Counted from the first letter of the stretch, positions 20,047 through 31,796 are shown. The stretch: DNA of 64,000 nucleotides from Undaria pinnatifida (GCA_012845835.1 JABAKD010000023.1:17910751-17974750), one strand, 5' to 3'. Numbers and translations are program-made. The notes: generated by a model not told the origin, from the sequence alone.

Positions 20047-21145
20047 CAGCAGCCTGCAACTGTATGCGCGTGTGGCTGCTGTTGTAGTAGCTGATTCTTT
20101 GATCGGAGCGTGGCATTTGTCACCCCACCATACCCCATATTTCTGGTGTGCCGCCGCTTTGGATGCATCTCAATTGCATGTCCATAGATCGCGCCAATTT
20201 CGTCGGTAATATAGAAACCTTTTGAATGGTAATTGATTTACAAACCCATCCTTACACTTACGTTCAAAGAGGCAGAATTTTTCCGTACTACATACTAAAG
20301 GGGTATTGTTTTGTGTCGGAGATTTTGCTCACGTCACAGATGACAGGTACCAAACATGAGGACGGCACAACGCTACGTGTACAACGCTACCGCACAGCAG
20401 CAGTAGTGGGATACATTATGTACATGCGCGTGGCGAGTCCTCGCTATGCTGAGGCGAGATGCTTTCGTCTCCACGAGGGGACGATTTTGAATCGGACGAC
20501 GATCAAAACAATCCAGCGTAATTTTTCTCGAGTATAAAAAGCAAACAGCAGTGGATATAGACTAGGCGCTGATGGCACCACGCTACGATCCTGCAGCCCA
20601 GCAGCGGTCCAGCACCCAAGCATCAAAAGCCTGCAACTCTATGCGCGTGTGGCTGCTGTTGTATAAGCTGATTATTTGATCGGAGCGTGACATTTTTCCC
20701 CCCACCATACCCCATATTTCCGCCGTGCTGCCACTTCGTGCGCATCTCCATTGCATGTCCATAGATCGCGCTAATTTCGGCGGTAATATAAGAAAAATTC
20801 TGATGGTAATTCATCGACCAACCCATCCTTACATTTAAGTCCAAGTAGACAGAGTGTTTTTACGTACCAGGTACATAACAGAGGGGGTCGGAGATTTTGC
20901 TCACACCACAGATGACAGGGGCCAGACAACATGAGGACAGCACAACGCTACGTATACAACCTTGCCCCACAGCAGCAGTAGTAGGACACATCATGTATGT
21001 ACGCGTGGCGAGTCCTCGCTATGCTGAGGCGAGTTGCTTTCGTCTCCACGCGGGGACGATTTTGAATCGGACGACGATCAAAACAATCCAGCGTATTTTT
21101 TCTTGAATCTAAAAAGCAAACAGCGGTGGATATAGGCGCTGATGG
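20047..21145. repeat. 0.58-kb tandem duplication
   Basis: Copy one is about 20047-20567 and copy two about 20628-21144. Shared words include ACCCATCCTTACA, GTCGGAGATTTTGCTCAC and GACGATTTTGAATCGGACG. Copies differ by many point changes and small indels, so the duplication is not recent. Copy one has TATAAAAAG near 20534, which copy two lacks. No frame is conserved well enough to call a gene. Confidence 0.82.
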
Positions 21146-22232
21146 TCCATGAGAAAGGGCTTCTCTGCCTCAGCGACAATAGAAGCCCTACAGCAGTTCC
21201 TCATTTCGCGCACTCTCTGCGACGAACTGGCGGTGAAGGGGGATGAGTGCCCATCCTGGCGTGTATCACTCGTCGTTAAGTTCAATATCTGGCTCAACAA
21301 GACACGAAGAGTACCTACTCTGAAATTGCTGATTTCCATACGAAACAACAGGAAAAAAAGAAAAAACATCAAAACCACGACAAAAAAGACGGCGCACGGA
21401 ACAACTGCTGATTGTTTTTTTTGCCGGTTGAAAATCTTCCTATTCGTCCTTTTATTTTTAACCACGCAAATTTTACTACATAAGAGTTGCCAGTATAAAA
21501 AGTCCTCATCGTACGAGTACTGGCGCTGCACACGTACGTACTGATGGGATTACCACTTATTTACGGCTCTCCACCACGACGGCGAGGGAGCGAACCGTAC
21601 CCGGAAGGGCGCCTCCCCGCACTCCGCTTCTCGAGCTGCGGACAAGAACATAGTTTTTGCTACCACCAGGTACATCTTATTTGCCCACAGACAGTCAGAT
21701 GTTGGATGTTTGGGTTTCGTTCTTGCGCCACTCCCTTAGGCACTTCCCGGAGGGGAACCTTGTGTGAGTTTGTATTGGGAAGTGTCCTATTATTTGTCCG
21801 CTACAATGGCAAGTGTTGGTATTTATACTTTAGGGAGGGAATTTTGAGCTAGGTAAAACATCAAATCTATTTCATAAATTTATTACTGTAGTTTCCACTA
21901 CCCTGTATAGTCTACTGCTCCATCATTATGTATGGTAGGCGGTTTATTTTGTTTTTCCTCCCCCCGGCTTTAATATCGGGAAGAATACGAATACAGAATA
22001 TTATTCGCTATCTACATGTTGCTCTTAATGCAGCATTCGAGAATTAAAGTCAGCTACTCCCACCCCAAAAAGAATGGAAACTCTGTGGGACACGAACCCA
22101 CGGTTCCAATTTTTTTCGATATTGCACTCAACGGGACGCAAAAATGATACGTGACGGGATTGCGGACGCGAAAACCATGGTGCTCCGTGGAACGGGATTG
22201 CAACAGCACTCACGTCCGATTTCGGGGCCACG
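21146..22232. other. Unassigned flank left of Gypsy copy 2
   Basis: About 1.1 kb, AT-richer toward 21340-22020, with no recognised repeat. A 102-codon plus-strand frame at 21544-21852 begins with ATG but has no protein signature. The five bases before the LTR (22228-22232) are CCACG, the expected left target duplication, but the right one is not available because the 5' end is missing. Confidence 0.4.
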
Positions 22233-22501
22233 TGTTAAATTAAAGGTGGGGAGCACAGAGTGCCCCCTCCAGGTCTGCCAATTGAGCAGGTCCTCGGAGA
22301 GTACTCACTTTCGTTCCTTCGTAGAGATGTAGCTTTATTCGTTTCCACCAGAGCCCGGGATAGCTTCTGAGATCGGAGGCGCGTGCCTCCGATCTAAATC
22401 CTAACTTCCCCGAATATAAACCGCTAACCTTATCATACGAAACCCATCCAAATGATTTCAAATTCGGATACTCTCAGGCCTTTCGAGGCCGTATCTTAAC
22501 A
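22233..22501 (-). repeat. Gypsy 3' LTR, copy 2
   Basis: 269 bp with perfect hexamer ends TGTTAA...TTAACA. On the transcribed minus strand it has GGTTTATATTCGG (TATA-like), a 24-bp inverted repeat (22371-22394, ten paired bases, four-base loop), then AATAAA (TTTATT on plus at 22334-22339). Next to it on the internal side, minus-strand AGGGTGGGCTAG is a weak polypurine tract. Confidence 0.93.
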
Positions 22502-23358
22502 CTAGCCCACCCTGATGAGTCGCTTATGCAGAAATATGGGAGATTCGGGGAAACTCCGGTTCTACGAACTAGACCATGAGTCGAAGATGCGGCTCCTCAA
22601 AACCCACTCCCACACCTCTAACCGTCTGGCTATGGAGCCAGGAACACGCGAAGAAAAGCAGCAGGAAGAAAAGCAGACCCTACAGCAAGGCAATAGTCAC
22701 CCATCAAAAACCTGCCGCATGCCGCCGGCGTGGCGGGGGGGCAGAAAAGGCTCTAGAACCTGCCGCATGCCGCCGGTGTGGCGGGGGGGGGCAGGAAAGG
22801 CTCTACGGTAAACCAACCACAGAAACGGTACTATGGCGAGGCGAGCCCTCGTCGATATGGAGGGGGACACAGGCGCTAATACAAGGGAGAAGTCATGCAA
22901 AAAACCTCCCGCGGGCCATCGGCAAGGCGGGGGGTTAGACGAGGAAACGACGAATACCCGGGATGGAAGGTGTCAACACCTACAGCCCCGCTAGGGGAGG
23001 AAGTGTTTAGACAAAAAAAAAACAAATCAGAACAAATACAACGCACAAGACATAAACGATGACACACAGACCCGTACACTGGTCGACCCCCCGGCTCTGG
23101 GCTGAGGAGGGCGTCGGCAGGGCGAAATTGAACAACGACAAAACGGCGACAGCCCTGCGCCTCAGATAGCGGCGTTTTACCCGAACCCTGACCCGTCACT
23201 GAGCAGGGGGTTCGGCAGGACAGAGAAAAAAATGGAAATAACCGCCCCAAAACTCGACAAAGACCCTAAGGACACTACGAACAACCCAAAGACGAAGACG
23301 AAAAACTCATAACTAAAAAAAAATGAAGAGCTATCGAGGAGCGGTGGTGGCGTGGAAG
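22502..23358 (-). other. Gypsy 3' untranslated region, copy 2
   Basis: About 0.86 kb between the last Gypsy stop and the 3' LTR, closely matched by copy 3 (56017-56872). It contains a 48-bp tandem duplication starting CCTGCCGCATG at 22711 and 22759, with a G run in each unit. A plus-strand (antisense) ATG frame at 22576-22938 is partly shared with copy 3 but diverges by frame after the G run, so coding is doubtful. Confidence 0.65.
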
Positions 23359-24159
23359 TCAACTGGCCACGGCCGCGCCTCGAGATTCGTCTACGTTACG
23401 TTGGATTCCCCGAGAAAACGCACTGGCGATGTGAACTTGCAAGCACCAAGAACCTCGTACGGCTCCCGTTGAAGTCGTGTAGCGCGCCGGGGGAAGAGGG
23501 AGTTTAATCGGTCCCGGGTCGTCCAGAAAGCGGACCAGGTATACCTTGTCCTCGGTAGTGCTCGCGCTGATTTTTCCAAGCCACCATAAACCATCGTCTC
23601 CCTTGTACCAAAAGTGGGCTCCCTTAGGGAGTACTGTGTCGTGGTAGCGACGGATCCAATCGGCGCGGGGAACACAGGCGTAGCTTAGCGCTAGGAAACG
23701 TTCCCCGTTGTTGCGGGAGAGCTCACGCTGTGCCGCTCCGATCCGCATTCGGCAGTAAAGGCGGTTGGTTTGGCGGTGCTGGTCCGGGGTTCCGGTCCAA
23801 TAACGCAAGATGTGGGAGCGGGAGAGGTGGAGGTCCATTGCCCGCTCCCAGGACGGTTCGGAGAGTCCCACCCAATGCGTCTTGTATAGCACCGCGATGA
23901 CGCCACCTCGCCCCCGTACCGACTGATGACCAGTGATCTGCTCCACTCCCAGCCGTTGGAGGGGAGTCGAAACGTCGTCTTGAGTGACGTGGTACGGCGG
24001 GGACTTCTTGGAAAATTTGTTGAGCACACACTGTGTCAGCCCCGCCGGTAGGTATTTGGGCATGTCCCCGCTGTCGTGGGGGTTGGCACAAGGTTTGCAG
24101 CGCTCGATGGCCTCACGCCGACGACCGTCCGAACCAGGCAGGTCGGAAGGGAGATCCAA
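23359..24159 (-). pseudogene. Gypsy integrase C-terminus: chromodomain plus a second small domain, copy 2
   Basis: Open frame of 266 codons. Residues about 60-130 form a chromodomain-like module (LGVEQITGHQSV, then VLYKTHWVGLSEPSWERAMDL), the part that directs chromovirus integration to chromatin. Residues about 190-235 form a second module (GAHFWYKGDDGLWWLGKISA, then KVYLVRFLDDPG) with the spacing of an SH3/Tudor-like barrel; this is inferred from pattern only. Both are in one frame here, whereas copy 3 has a 1-nt deletion between them near 57288. The upstream integrase core is in another frame because of an indel near 24200. Confidence 0.72.
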
Positions 24160-25307
24160 ATAAAGGAGGTTGCTCCCGAGCGGCGAGCCGTCCGGGGTCC
24201 GGCGGCGGAGCAGGGACCGACGGCCAGGACCTTGTATGGGCCCGTCCAGTTAAGCGCGAGTTTGGCCTTGAGTACCTTGGCGTCGGTATTCGCCTTCACA
24301 CCCTGGCGGATGGTAGAGGCAGGATTGTATGCCCATGCCCAACCACCCACAGTGAAGTTAGGTGCTGGACGCAGCGCGTCGGCGAGGGCGGAGTTTCTTC
24401 GGTTAACACGGGAAACGGTGAGGGCGTGGTGTGCGCGGACAATGTCGTTCGCGCGCTTTTGCCGGTCGGTGGCCAAATCGCAATAGGCCAGGTGGTCACG
24501 AGGCAGACTCTGGTGTCCCACGACACCTTTGCGGTCGAAAATCGTCAGGGGGAGCCGTGGGAGACTGCCCATGTGGACCTCGTTGGGCGCCAAACCCGTC
24601 GCCGCGCTGGCAGAGTTGTTGTAAGCGAATTCGACGTGGGGCAGATGCAAGTCCCAGTCGTCTTGTCGCTTGTTGACGACCATAGCCAGCATTTGTGCCA
24701 TAGTGTGGTTCACCCGCTCAACGCCCCCGTTACAGTTGGGATGGTAGGAGCTTGCAGGAAGCTTGTGTACACCCAACAGCTGATATACAGCTTGTGAAAG
24801 CTTGGAGCAGAACTGCAGTCCATTGTCCGAGAGTATGGTGCGCGGGCACCCCCACAAGGGGATGCATTGGTTCACCAGGATATCGGCTGTACCTTCCGCG
24901 GTGAACTCAGCGGCAGTGACGGGGAACATGTCGGCCCGACGACTGAAGCGATCGGTGAACAGCAGGATGTAGGTGTTGCCTCGTGGTGTGGCCGGAAGGG
25001 GGCCGAAGTAGTCAACACTGACGGCGATACCTTGACCTTCCGGCAGAGGCATTGTGATGATGGGTCAGCGGACAGTCAGCCGTGGGGTTTTCCGCGCTTG
25101 GCACTTCAAGCAGTGGCGAAGCCACCACCGGGTGCACACACTCATGCCAATCCACCAATAAAAACGCTCCAGCATGCGCAACGTGCGCGTGGTGCCAAGG
25201 TGGCAGGAGGCCGTCGAGTGGCAAGCTTGCATGATCCAAGGGCGCATGAGCAGGGGAACGTAGATGTGAACTGACTCATCGTTTAGCAAGCAAGCAGCTC
25301 GTCCCAC
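24036..25307 (-). pseudogene. Gypsy integrase zinc finger and catalytic core, copy 2
   Basis: Integrase that inserts the cDNA into the genome. The finger (25065-25307) has HSTASCHLGTTRTL and CLKCQARK, the HHCC pattern. A TGA replaces a Trp codon just before PIIT (near 25065). The core (24036-25052) keeps all three acidic residues: Asp in SVDYFGPLP, Asp in LSDNGLQFC and Glu in NGGVERVNHT. A long conserved tail follows (KVLKAKLALNWTGPYKVLAVGPC), the GPY/F module. Copy 3 has lost the first Asp, so this copy is the best view of the active site. Confidence 0.85.
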
Positions 25308-26862
25308 AGAGTTCGGTTTGTCAGATCTTGTTGGCGGAAGTGTCGGGTTACGGACGAATAGGACGATGTCGTCGTCGGTTGTGTGTAGTCGACCCTTACC
25401 CGCCAGTTCCTGGATGTCCGAGAGGGAGGGACGCTTGGGCGAGGGGTAGCATGCTAAGAAGTCGGGTGGCAGGGCCGACGGCCGGCCGATAGAGATGTAA
25501 CGTATCGTGGCGTGGCACGTCGGCTCTGCGTGTTGTTCGCGCTTCCAATCGGCATGTTAATAACGCGCGACGGAATCCGCGAACCGCAACTCAGCAGCGT
25601 CGCCGAGGGCGTCCGACCTTGTATATGCAGTCGGCGTGTCACCAGGAGAAGGCGTGAGCCATAAGAGAGGAGTTCCCGTGTAGGCTCTGCGTGGTCGCGG
25701 TCGGACGGTAGTGGCACCGTGCGGATCGGCGAGTCGGCAAGAGCAGGGGTCGCGGCAGTCGACGGGGTCGGCAGCGGCCGTGGGACTCGCGGCGGGGTTG
25801 TACCTCATCTGGAAGATGGCCGAGGGGCCCCGCCGAGCCCGAATCCATAATCTACAGCGGGGGTGCATTTCCTGTTGTTGTCGCTGTTAGTCGGCACGTC
25901 GTCGACGACGGAGGGGCTGGAGTGACAAGCATGGCGGAGACGGACACAGTCGAACCGGTGGTCGCGGCGGGGGCCGTCTCCTGTAAAGAACTCCGGGATA
26001 GATAAGTCGGCTGTGCGATGGGCGTCGCTGCAGCCAGGTTTTCTGCGGAGCCCGTGCCGCCCTCGATGGGTATGGCAAAAACCGAAGCGAAAACAGTGTC
26101 GGCGGCAGGTGAAATCGACCCGCGGCCGGTACAGCCCTCGGTAGTGGCGACGGAGGCAGAAACACGAGCGACGAATCTCCCCGGGGAAGCAGAAAGGCCG
26201 TCAATCTTTACACGTGGCTCGTGTGTGCGAAAATCGTGAAACACGGTAGAGGTGAGAGAGAGCCCACCCAAGGCAGCATGTTCAGTGCGGGGCACGAGCC
26301 CACCCAAGACAGTGATTTCGGCGAGGGGTTCGAGTCCACCCAAAGCAGTGCTTTCGGTGTGGGGCACGAGCCCATCCAAGACAGCGATTTTGGCGAGGGG
26401 TGCGAGTCCACCCGAACCGACTCCTGGGATCGGCAAGGAGGGAGTGCGCAGCCCGCGGGTCCGTAGGAGGTAGATACCGCTATCTCCAACGGGGTTGGGG
26501 CTTGTCAACCCCACGAGGTTGAAATTTTTTCAAACCACTGCGGTCGTACTCCGTAGCGGCTCTGGAAAACGGGTCGGAAAAATCGGCGATGCCCTTGGCG
26601 CTGCCTTTGCGGTACTCGAGTGTGCAATCGAACGCGGTGACGAACTCAAGCTACCGCTGGACTCGTGCATTGAGGGTCCCCACTTTGCCAATGCTCTCCT
26701 ATGTCTTGTGGCCGAAGGATATGCAGAACTTTGTTCCCCTCAGTATCCTCGGAGGCGTTTGGGAACCCAAGCAATGCTGCCGGTCCCCAAATCTAGAGGA
26801 GTCCAGTGCCTCTCCGAGTCGAGCGTTGCTCGACTGATATACGCGATTTTCATAGTGAACAA
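25308..26862 (-). pseudogene. Gypsy linker and RNase H remnant, copy 2
   Basis: From right to left: a short RNase H remnant (AYISRATLDSERHW and KRLRGY, about 26740-26850), degraded sequence with a match to the copy 3 segment around the final RNase H Asp, then a Pro/Ser linker (25852-26514) with the LGGL peptide repeat, and a segment that leads into the integrase finger (about 25330-25700). RT is absent. The remnant's Glu position reads LDLGTG where copy 3 has LDLEAG, so the RNase H Glu is lost too. Confidence 0.65.
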
Positions 26863-27640
26863 AACGTCGTCCAGCGTCACAGTACCCTCGACGAAACAGG
26901 GGCAGTGTTCTGACATCGCAAAGTCAGGGCCGACGCTAGAAGCTATTTCCACAACTTCACGGCTTTTCATTGGCCAACGCGCTCGAGAAATAGGTCGGAA
27001 ACGCCGAAGGGGAAGCCTTGCGAGCGCTGGCCGCTGTTAACGGTTCGATTGCGGCGCGGACGAGATTTCTTGGTTCTTGCACTCGCAGTGCAGGTGCGGA
27101 ACCGACTAGGGGAGGCCGGGTGCACCGACCCGGTCTCATTGTCGCAAATAGCTGCGCGAACGGCAGAAAGTGCCTCACCGAGCAAGTATTTCCTCTCCCC
27201 TGGCGTGGGTTGTTGGCCCTGGGACCATCCGTCCGGAGGCCAATGCCCCACACTGGGTTCAGAGGGCTGGATTCAGCCAGAATCTTGTTGTCAGAGCTCA
27301 AGAGGTGATTTTTTTATGGCTGGATTCTGCGTGAATTTGGCGTAGGTGCCAGGCGACACGGCGTTTTGCTTCTCTCTGTCCCCAACAGCGGAGTCAAAGT
27401 TGCGCACGCCTCGACCGATGCGTTTGCGTATGCTTGGACGAGGCGACGACATAATGAGCCCCACTGCTCGATGGTCTTGCAAAAACTTGGTCTTTTCGGC
27501 CATCATGTATTGCTCCGCGCAAGAATATGGTACCTCGTCCACGGCAAACGACGAAGGGGACCACGGTGGAAAATAGGATGGGGGCTGCCAGAATAACACC
27601 ACGTTGGCTGTGGAGTATTCGAGAGAAGGGTCAAAATCCG
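26863..27640 (-). pseudogene. NADAR (YbiA/DUF1768-like) domain, copy 2
   Basis: The first part (27291-27620) reads VVLFWQPPSYF, SSFAVDEVPYSCAEQYMMAE, GRGVRNFDSAV and KFTQNPAI. The second (26957-27301) reads SSDNKILAESSPLNPVWGIG. The third (26967-27251) reads YLLGEALSAVRAAI. Together these are the ordered NADAR motifs: the EQ(Y/F)MMAEK helix, SP-x-(D/N)-x-VWG-x-G and the closing LGEAL-x-x-VR helix. Two frameshifts break it: a T-run change near 27308-27316, and the 1-nt deletion near 27188 that copy 1 also has. The Asp of SPLD is Asn here. Confidence 0.78.
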
Positions 27641-28400
27641 TGTTGAAATTTGGGCTGCAATGTCCCCGTCCGGGAACACCAGGCCTCGGGAGCACGACGC
27701 GAATCCGAACCCGTGGTATCTCGCCTCGGGTCTTTCTTCGCTCGTTGGCGGAAAAGCGCGAGAATCTGCTCTAACTGCGCCCGAAAAATGGCAAAAACCG
27801 ACGGTGCCAACCCGTCGGTAGCCTCGTTGGACATTTGTGGGTCTGCAATGTCCCCTTTGGGGAACACCAGTCCTCGGGAGCAACATGCGAGTCCGAACCT
27901 GGGGTTTCTCGCCTCGGGTCCTCCTCACTCGCTGGCGGAAACTCGTAAGAAGCCACCCTCATTGCACCCGAAAACGAGTCCAACACCGACGGTGCCAACC
28001 CGTCGGTAGCCTCGTTCGGCATTTGGGTCTGCAATGTCCCCGTCTGGGAACACCAGTCCTCGGCTCTTTGGCCTGTAATGTCCCCTTGCGGGAGCACCAG
28101 GCCTCGGGAGCAACATGCGAGTCCGAACCTGGGGTTTCTCGCCTCGGGTCCTCCTCACTCGCTGGCGGAAACTCGTAAGAAGCCGCCCTCATAACACCCG
28201 AAAAAGAGTCCAACACCGACGATGCCAACCTGTCGGTAGCCTCGTTGGGCATTTGGGTCTGTAATGTCCCCGTCTGGGAACACCAGTCCTCGGCTCTTTG
28301 GGCCTGTAGTGTCCCCCTCAGGAACACCAGGCCTCGGGAGCACGACGAGAGTCCGAACCCACGGTTTCTCGCGTCGTGGCCTCTTCGCTTTTTGGCGTAT
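27640..28400 (-). repeat. Expanded tandem repeat upstream of NADAR, copy 2
   Basis: About three and a half units of roughly 170-245 bp. Each has GCAATGTCCCC-like words, CACCAGGCCTCGGGAGCA, TCCTCACTCGCTGGCGGAAA and an ACCGACGG / CCGTCGGT inverted pair (near 27797 and 27984; one unit near 28216 reads ACCGACGA / CTGTCGGT). More units than in copy 1; copy 3 has one. Confidence 0.8.
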
Positions 28401-29800
28401 ACTCGCAAGAAGACTTCTCTAACTGCGCCCGAAGGGGCAGGGGCTCTGAGCTGTTTCTGCTTGACGAGAGGCGCGATTCTTCCGTAAATTTACGGGAATA
28501 GCGTCCAGCTGATCAGGCTGGAGGCCGTGGAGTCCTCACTGGCCCGTCGCGCAGTGTCGGATCTTCTTCCTGTGCCACTGGGGCAGACGTAGCCTGAAAC
28601 ACGTGGGTTAGCGTGTCAAAAGACGAAGCAGGGTCCGTAAAACCTGTGGGCGTCTTCTGGAGCGGGGCTCGGGCACGGCAGAAATATTTTTACCCGAGGA
28701 GGCTCTCTTCCGTTATGTCTTTTGGAGAAGGGAGACGAGGTAGCTAATCTTGTCGACTCCTCCTTGATGGAAAAAAGGACAGAGCGCCCGCTCTTATCGC
28801 GAGCAAACACCGGATCGAGCCTCGCAAAAGATCTCGGTGTTTTAGTGTTGGCTTTCCCACACCTCAAATCGACCGCCACCTCGTGGTCAGAAAAAGTGTT
28901 TCGAGGGTCGACCGTCCCACACCTCAAACCGACCGCCACCGCCTGGTCAGGGAGAGGGGGGGATGCACACATACGCGTAAAAAGGCGACGCGCCGTCGCT
29001 GCAGCTATATTGTCGCGCGGCGCGTACCTAGAGGGGGAGCGCGCAAAGCGTAGGCTCCCGTGCCATGGTTGATGGGGGCGGCGTTTGGAGCGCGTACCCC
29101 CATTGCTGAGTTTATGCCGCGGCTGAGGGAAACGGCGCTGGAAGCGCGGTTCCCGTTGCCGAACTCAGACCATGACCGAGGGGAACGTCGCTGAAAGCGC
29201 GCGTTCTCGCGGTCGAAAAAGAAAGAAAGAAAAGAAAAAAAAATATCTGGCTGGAGGAAACAACGCTTGAAGCGCTAGTTTCCGCCGCCGGTACTACGGC
29301 GTGAGAATCGTCCGCAGACGGCGTAGGAGCCCGTGGGCTCTTGACAGAGGCAAACTGTGCTGCATTACTGGACAGGATAGCAACAGAACACAAGCATCTT
29401 CTGAAACCAAAATAGGTACCCCCCGACAGTGTTGTCGACGGTGCCGTACCGCCGTCGAGCTGTCGATTGCCGTTACGGAATGTGCCAGGTTGGCGCGCAA
29501 ATTTATTTTCGCCCGGGTTGTGGGCGGCTCCAAAGCGCATTCGAGAAGCGGGAGCGGGGGCAGAAGAGGCGGGCGAGCGCAGGATATCACCATGGTGATC
29601 CGACGTCTATGTGGCATCGTTGTGACAGTCTACCTGGCCCTGATCCTGAAAGATGGCGACGATTCTTCTTGTGGTTGTTCGGGCGAGAAGATTTGTCGTC
29701 TCGGCGGTAGCAGACCATGCGTGTTTGTCAACGTCGGTGTGCGTCATCGTCGCCTAGTTGGTCAAGTTCAGGGTTCAAGCAGCCACTCGCAGTAATTAAA
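28401..29800 (-). pseudogene. Gypsy Gag-NADAR linker, copy 2
   Basis: Linker matching 3071-4500 and the right end of copy 3. Open pieces (28616-28972 and 29112-29540) are Ser/Pro/Arg-rich, without recognised domains, and are broken by stops. Confidence 0.5.
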
Positions 29801-31788
29801 GGATGCCTACAATGCTTGAAGGAATGGTTGTCTTCGTGGCAGTTGAGGCAAAACCCCCGGTTTTCTCGGAGGGCATTAGCGCGAGGTGAAAGGAGGCCGC
29901 TCCAAAGGGGAGGGTCGTCTGTCTTAAACGAGGCCTTAACGGCGAAACCTTTTGCATAATGATGCTCTTCTAGTGGCCAGCAGTTCGATGTGTGGTCAAG
30001 CCAAGGGTCAGATGAATCATTGATGGGCATGACAGTTGAATGATGGCTCGATCCCGTCTGCCACGAAAGCGACTGGGACGGCACTCGGCCCTGGCCGCGC
30101 CCATGATCTGCGGGCCGGGGCCCCGACAGGGCGCATGACCGCGCTCCCGTCGAAGAAACAGGGAGAGAAAAAAATGTTTCGCCGTTGACGGCAGGTGTCT
30201 TATTAGTCACTAAAAGCCCACCACATAGCATCCAACGAGGCGTATGGCCGCGGGTTTGTTGCCTTCGAACAGGGTACAACGCAGGCAGGAGAGCCGGAAA
30301 TTGCTCATTCGCCGCCACCCGAACCACCTCCAACACCACATCCGTTCCCGGAGACAAAACACGCTCACTCCGCGTAGCGGTCAGCATAAGTACGCGAGAC
30401 TCCACTGAAAAAACAAAAAGGCATGTCGTTACACATTCCAAAAGTATGCCACTTAGTGTAGCCCTCCTCCGTGTCAACCCCGTCGAAGAGCGTGATCAGC
30501 AGACGCAACAGGAGGGTGAAAGCCTCAGGCAGATGCTCCTCCTGCCATGGCTCTTGACACGTTTTGCCTGCTACCACGACCACCTCGCTGTGGTCCGTGC
30601 TCGAGGACGAAGACGAGCGGGAGAAGGTTGACGAGCCGTCCCACGCTGAACGTCTTCTCGCGCCATTCCTCTGCCAGAGCGGCGGCCAACTGCCCCGGTT
30701 GTTGGACGGAAGTTGCCCCCTCGGCGGCGCCCTCAGGCACACCAGCACCCGATGCGCTGTCACCCCCGCGGCGGTGGTGGTGGTCGCCACCCCCACCATT
30801 TTTGCCGCCACCCCCACGGTTGCGGTCCCCGCGGTCGCGACTGTCGCGACATTTCCCTGGTTTCGTTCTGCCAACTCTTCCTCCGGGGTCCGGCCAAAAG
30901 ACAGGGTCGGGGTCCTCGTCGTGGGCTATCAGCAGGGCCTTGACGAGGGCAAGGGTCGGGGCGGCTCTCGTCTGTCTAGCATAGGGCGTACATTCCACGC
31001 AAGTCCAGGCCGCTTCCATTGAGGACGTCCGCTTGCCGCGACGCCGGCCTCTCTGACGGGAGGAGGGGGTAGGCCGTTTCCACCGCCGCGGGTCGCCAAC
31101 GCTGAGGAGAAGTCTACCCGCGGTACAGACGCCATGCACGCGACGATGCCCTTGAAGAAGGCGTCGTTCCCGGGTCGTGGTCGCTGGGATGCGACACCCT
31201 GCGGGCGCGACGAAGGCAAGGAGGCCGCGGTAGCTCCCGCCGCAGCCGACGCAACTGACGACTCCCGCGCAGCGGTCTTCGCCTGCTCGATATCTTCGTC
31301 AAACCGACGTCGGCGTGCTATCGTCTGGTTGGCGTCGTCGAGCGCCCGCTGGGCCCGCGCCGCCGCGTATGCCAAGTCCAAGGGGGCGGCATGGGCGCCC
31401 CGGTCCCGGGAGCTCTGGGGGTGGCGCTCTGTCGAGCGCGGAGAGCCCAGGTGGCGGCGGTGGTGCCCTGTCGAGCGCGGGGGGGGCAGCTGGTGGCGCT
31501 TCCCCGGGGCTGGCGAGAGCTGGCGTCGAGACGCCCCCGAGTCCGGTGGGGGTTGGTCCGTCTTCTTCTCAGCGCGAACCAGCGAGTCGACCCGCTTGGT
31601 TGGTGGGAACGGGTGGAGGCATGGTGCTCCGTCTTCTGTCTCGTCACCGGAACCCGCCACCGGTGGTTCCCCCCGTCTCGAGTCGCGGGATCTCGAGCGA
31701 GCTCTCCCTGTCTCGTGGGCATCCAGGTTGGGGTGCGTGGAAGACCTCAGCCAGCCCCGAGTAGCCCCCATCGTCACTGGTGGACATG
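29801..31788 (-). pseudogene. Gypsy Gag, copy 2
   Basis: Begins at ATG 31786-31788 (MSTSDDGGYSG, one frame off from the main Gag frame as in copy 1). The main frame at 30929-31777 has the basic Ser/Pro-rich N-terminus and LDLAYAAARAQRALDD. Then come a Gly/Arg-rich stretch (about 30760-30860), the capsid-like part (EGYTKWHTFGMCNDMPF, VLSPGTDVVLEVVRVAANE) and a complete CCHC knuckle, CLNCHEDNHSFKHC, near 29812-29860. Several frames are used, so it is not translatable as one protein. Confidence 0.68.
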
Positions 31789-31796
31789 GTGCATAG

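Larger units (their letters stand above)
22233..31796 (-). mobile_element. Ty3/gypsy element copy 2 (internally deleted, 5' truncated)
   Basis: A 9.6-kb minus-strand copy with 3' LTR, 3' UTR, C-terminal domains, integrase, linker, RNase H remnant, NADAR, linker and Gag. It breaks off at about 31796, eight bases upstream of the Gag ATG, where similarity to copy 1 ends and satellite-flanking sequence begins; there is no 5' LTR. Like copy 1 it lacks protease and RT, with the same junction (26843-26862). It retains the most intact integrase of the three copies. Confidence 0.85.

Noticed and set aside
21544-21852. 102-codon plus-strand ORF starting with ATG
   Set aside because: No domain, no homologous frame elsewhere in the window, and composition not distinct from the surroundings.
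22070-22115. tRNA-like T-arm on the minus strand (GTGGG-TTCGTGT-CCCAC)
   Set aside because: No matching acceptor strand, D-arm or anticodon arm within tRNA distance.
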